In this document: positions 15,401-15,745 of the stretch, one piece after another
Layout: every line of letters begins with the position of its first letter
Numbering within the stretch: the stretch's first letter is position 1
From: Phycisphaerales bacterium
Lineage (GTDB): Bacteria; Planctomycetota; Phycisphaerae; Phycisphaerales; UBA1924
Assembly (NCBI GenBank): GCA_016763115.1
Contig: JAESUL010000093.1
Span: 1 to 15,745 of the forward strand
DNA length: 15,745 bases
Reading direction: 5' to 3'
Notes under the pieces: generated by a model
Told to the model about the DNA's origin: nothing
What the model saw: the letters and a program-made list of their open reading frames with translations, nothing else
Database searches by the model: none
Position numbers and translations under genes: made by a program

Positions 15401-15745
15401 TCACGCATCCGATCGCGTGTCGGCGAGGTCTTCTTGGCAACAACAAACACCAGCCCCTTGCCCTTGGTCGCGTCAAACTTCGCAAAGTGCTCGCCCTGCC
15501 AATCCGTAAAATCGTCCCAGGTCGCATCGAGATCCCCACGCACCGTGTTGTGAAAAACGGGGTACTTGAGACGATCGGGATCGTACAGCCCGAGGATGCA
15601 CGACTGGGCGTACGCGCTGGACTTGCCTCGGTTGATCGGGTGGTTGGGGTTGCCCTCAACCTTGGTCGGGCGTCCGGAGTGGGTCTCGACAAGCAGCCCC
15701 TCGCTGCCGCCACCGGGAAGGGCCAACGCGGTCGCGAAAAACAAC
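12481..15745 (-). CDS. actB: Alternative complex III subunit ActB (molybdopterin-oxidoreductase-like plus Fe-S domain), 5' partial
   Basis: About 1,088 residues are visible; the frame is open at the window edge, where [12 protein letters not shown] corresponds to an internal family stretch. The N-terminus, where a Tat signal is expected, is missing. Residues up to about 700 form the molybdopterin-oxidoreductase-like part, which in ACIII carries no cofactor. Residues about 730-980 form a PsrB-like Fe-S domain with 15 candidate ligand cysteines in four groups: 744, 747, 750, 754; 801, 804, 809, 813; 833, 839, 843; and 923, 926, 961, 965 (numbered from residue 15744-15742). That count fits three [4Fe-4S] and one [3Fe-4S] cluster, as known for ACIII. 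Family stretches [20 protein letters not shown] and [16 protein letters not shown] are clear. A His/Asp/Glu/Gly-rich segment occupies about 1028-1059. It passes electrons from quinol to the haem subunits. Confidence 0.96.
   Translation of the reverse strand, partial: [1087 protein letters not shown]

Noticed and set aside
12481..15745. ActB as an active molybdenum enzyme
   Set aside because: The Fe-S domain organisation and the neighbouring actCDEF genes identify it as the ACIII subunit, a family in which the molybdopterin-like domain carries no cofactor.
1..15745. CRISPR arrays, insertion sequences, tRNA or rRNA genes, phage or defence genes
   Set aside because: I saw no repeat-spacer pattern, transposase, integrase, terminal inverted repeats or structural RNA. 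The window is a compact operon with few non-coding bases.

Overview
This window is almost entirely one long minus-strand respiratory operon. It reads from the right edge to about position 1340 and encodes most of an alternative complex III (ACIII, a quinol oxidoreductase) followed by a caa3-type cytochrome c oxidase. DNA is moderately GC-rich with GC-biased third codon positions. The pairing of ACIII with an A2-type caa3 oxidase, an interleaved Sco protein and a small one-helix protein resembles arrangements I associate with Planctomycetota (possibly Phycisphaerae). That assignment is inference: no rRNA or other taxonomic marker is present.

Layout in transcription order (right to left): actB (5' end cut by the window edge), actC, actD, actE, actF, a 93-base spacer holding two RNA hairpins, a small one-helix membrane protein, sco, coxB (CuA plus cytochrome c domain), coxA, coxC, a subunit IV gene with a long C-terminal extension, and an unrecognised two-helix membrane protein. 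Several junctions are ATGA or TGATG overlaps, and the other gaps are short with visible Shine-Dalgarno sequences, so the genes are probably cotranscribed and often translationally coupled. The promoter and actA (multihaem cytochrome) must lie beyond position 15745.

Left end: a plus-strand gene (404-1288) encodes a lipoprotein with a coiled coil and an OmpA-type peptidoglycan-binding domain. It ends in a strong intrinsic terminator that sits against the end of the convergent respiratory operon. At positions 1-260 a minus-strand open frame running off the window looks like the N-terminus of an amidohydrolase.

Function: quinol is oxidised by ACIII, and electrons pass through the ActB Fe-S clusters and the multihaem cytochrome to the ActE haem. 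They then enter the cytochrome c domain and CuA of CoxB and reach haem a and haem a3-CuB in CoxA. Sco would deliver copper to CuA. The core is a known system. The less explained parts are the extended subunit IV, the terminal unknown membrane protein, the small protein before sco, and His-rich tails on three separate operon products.
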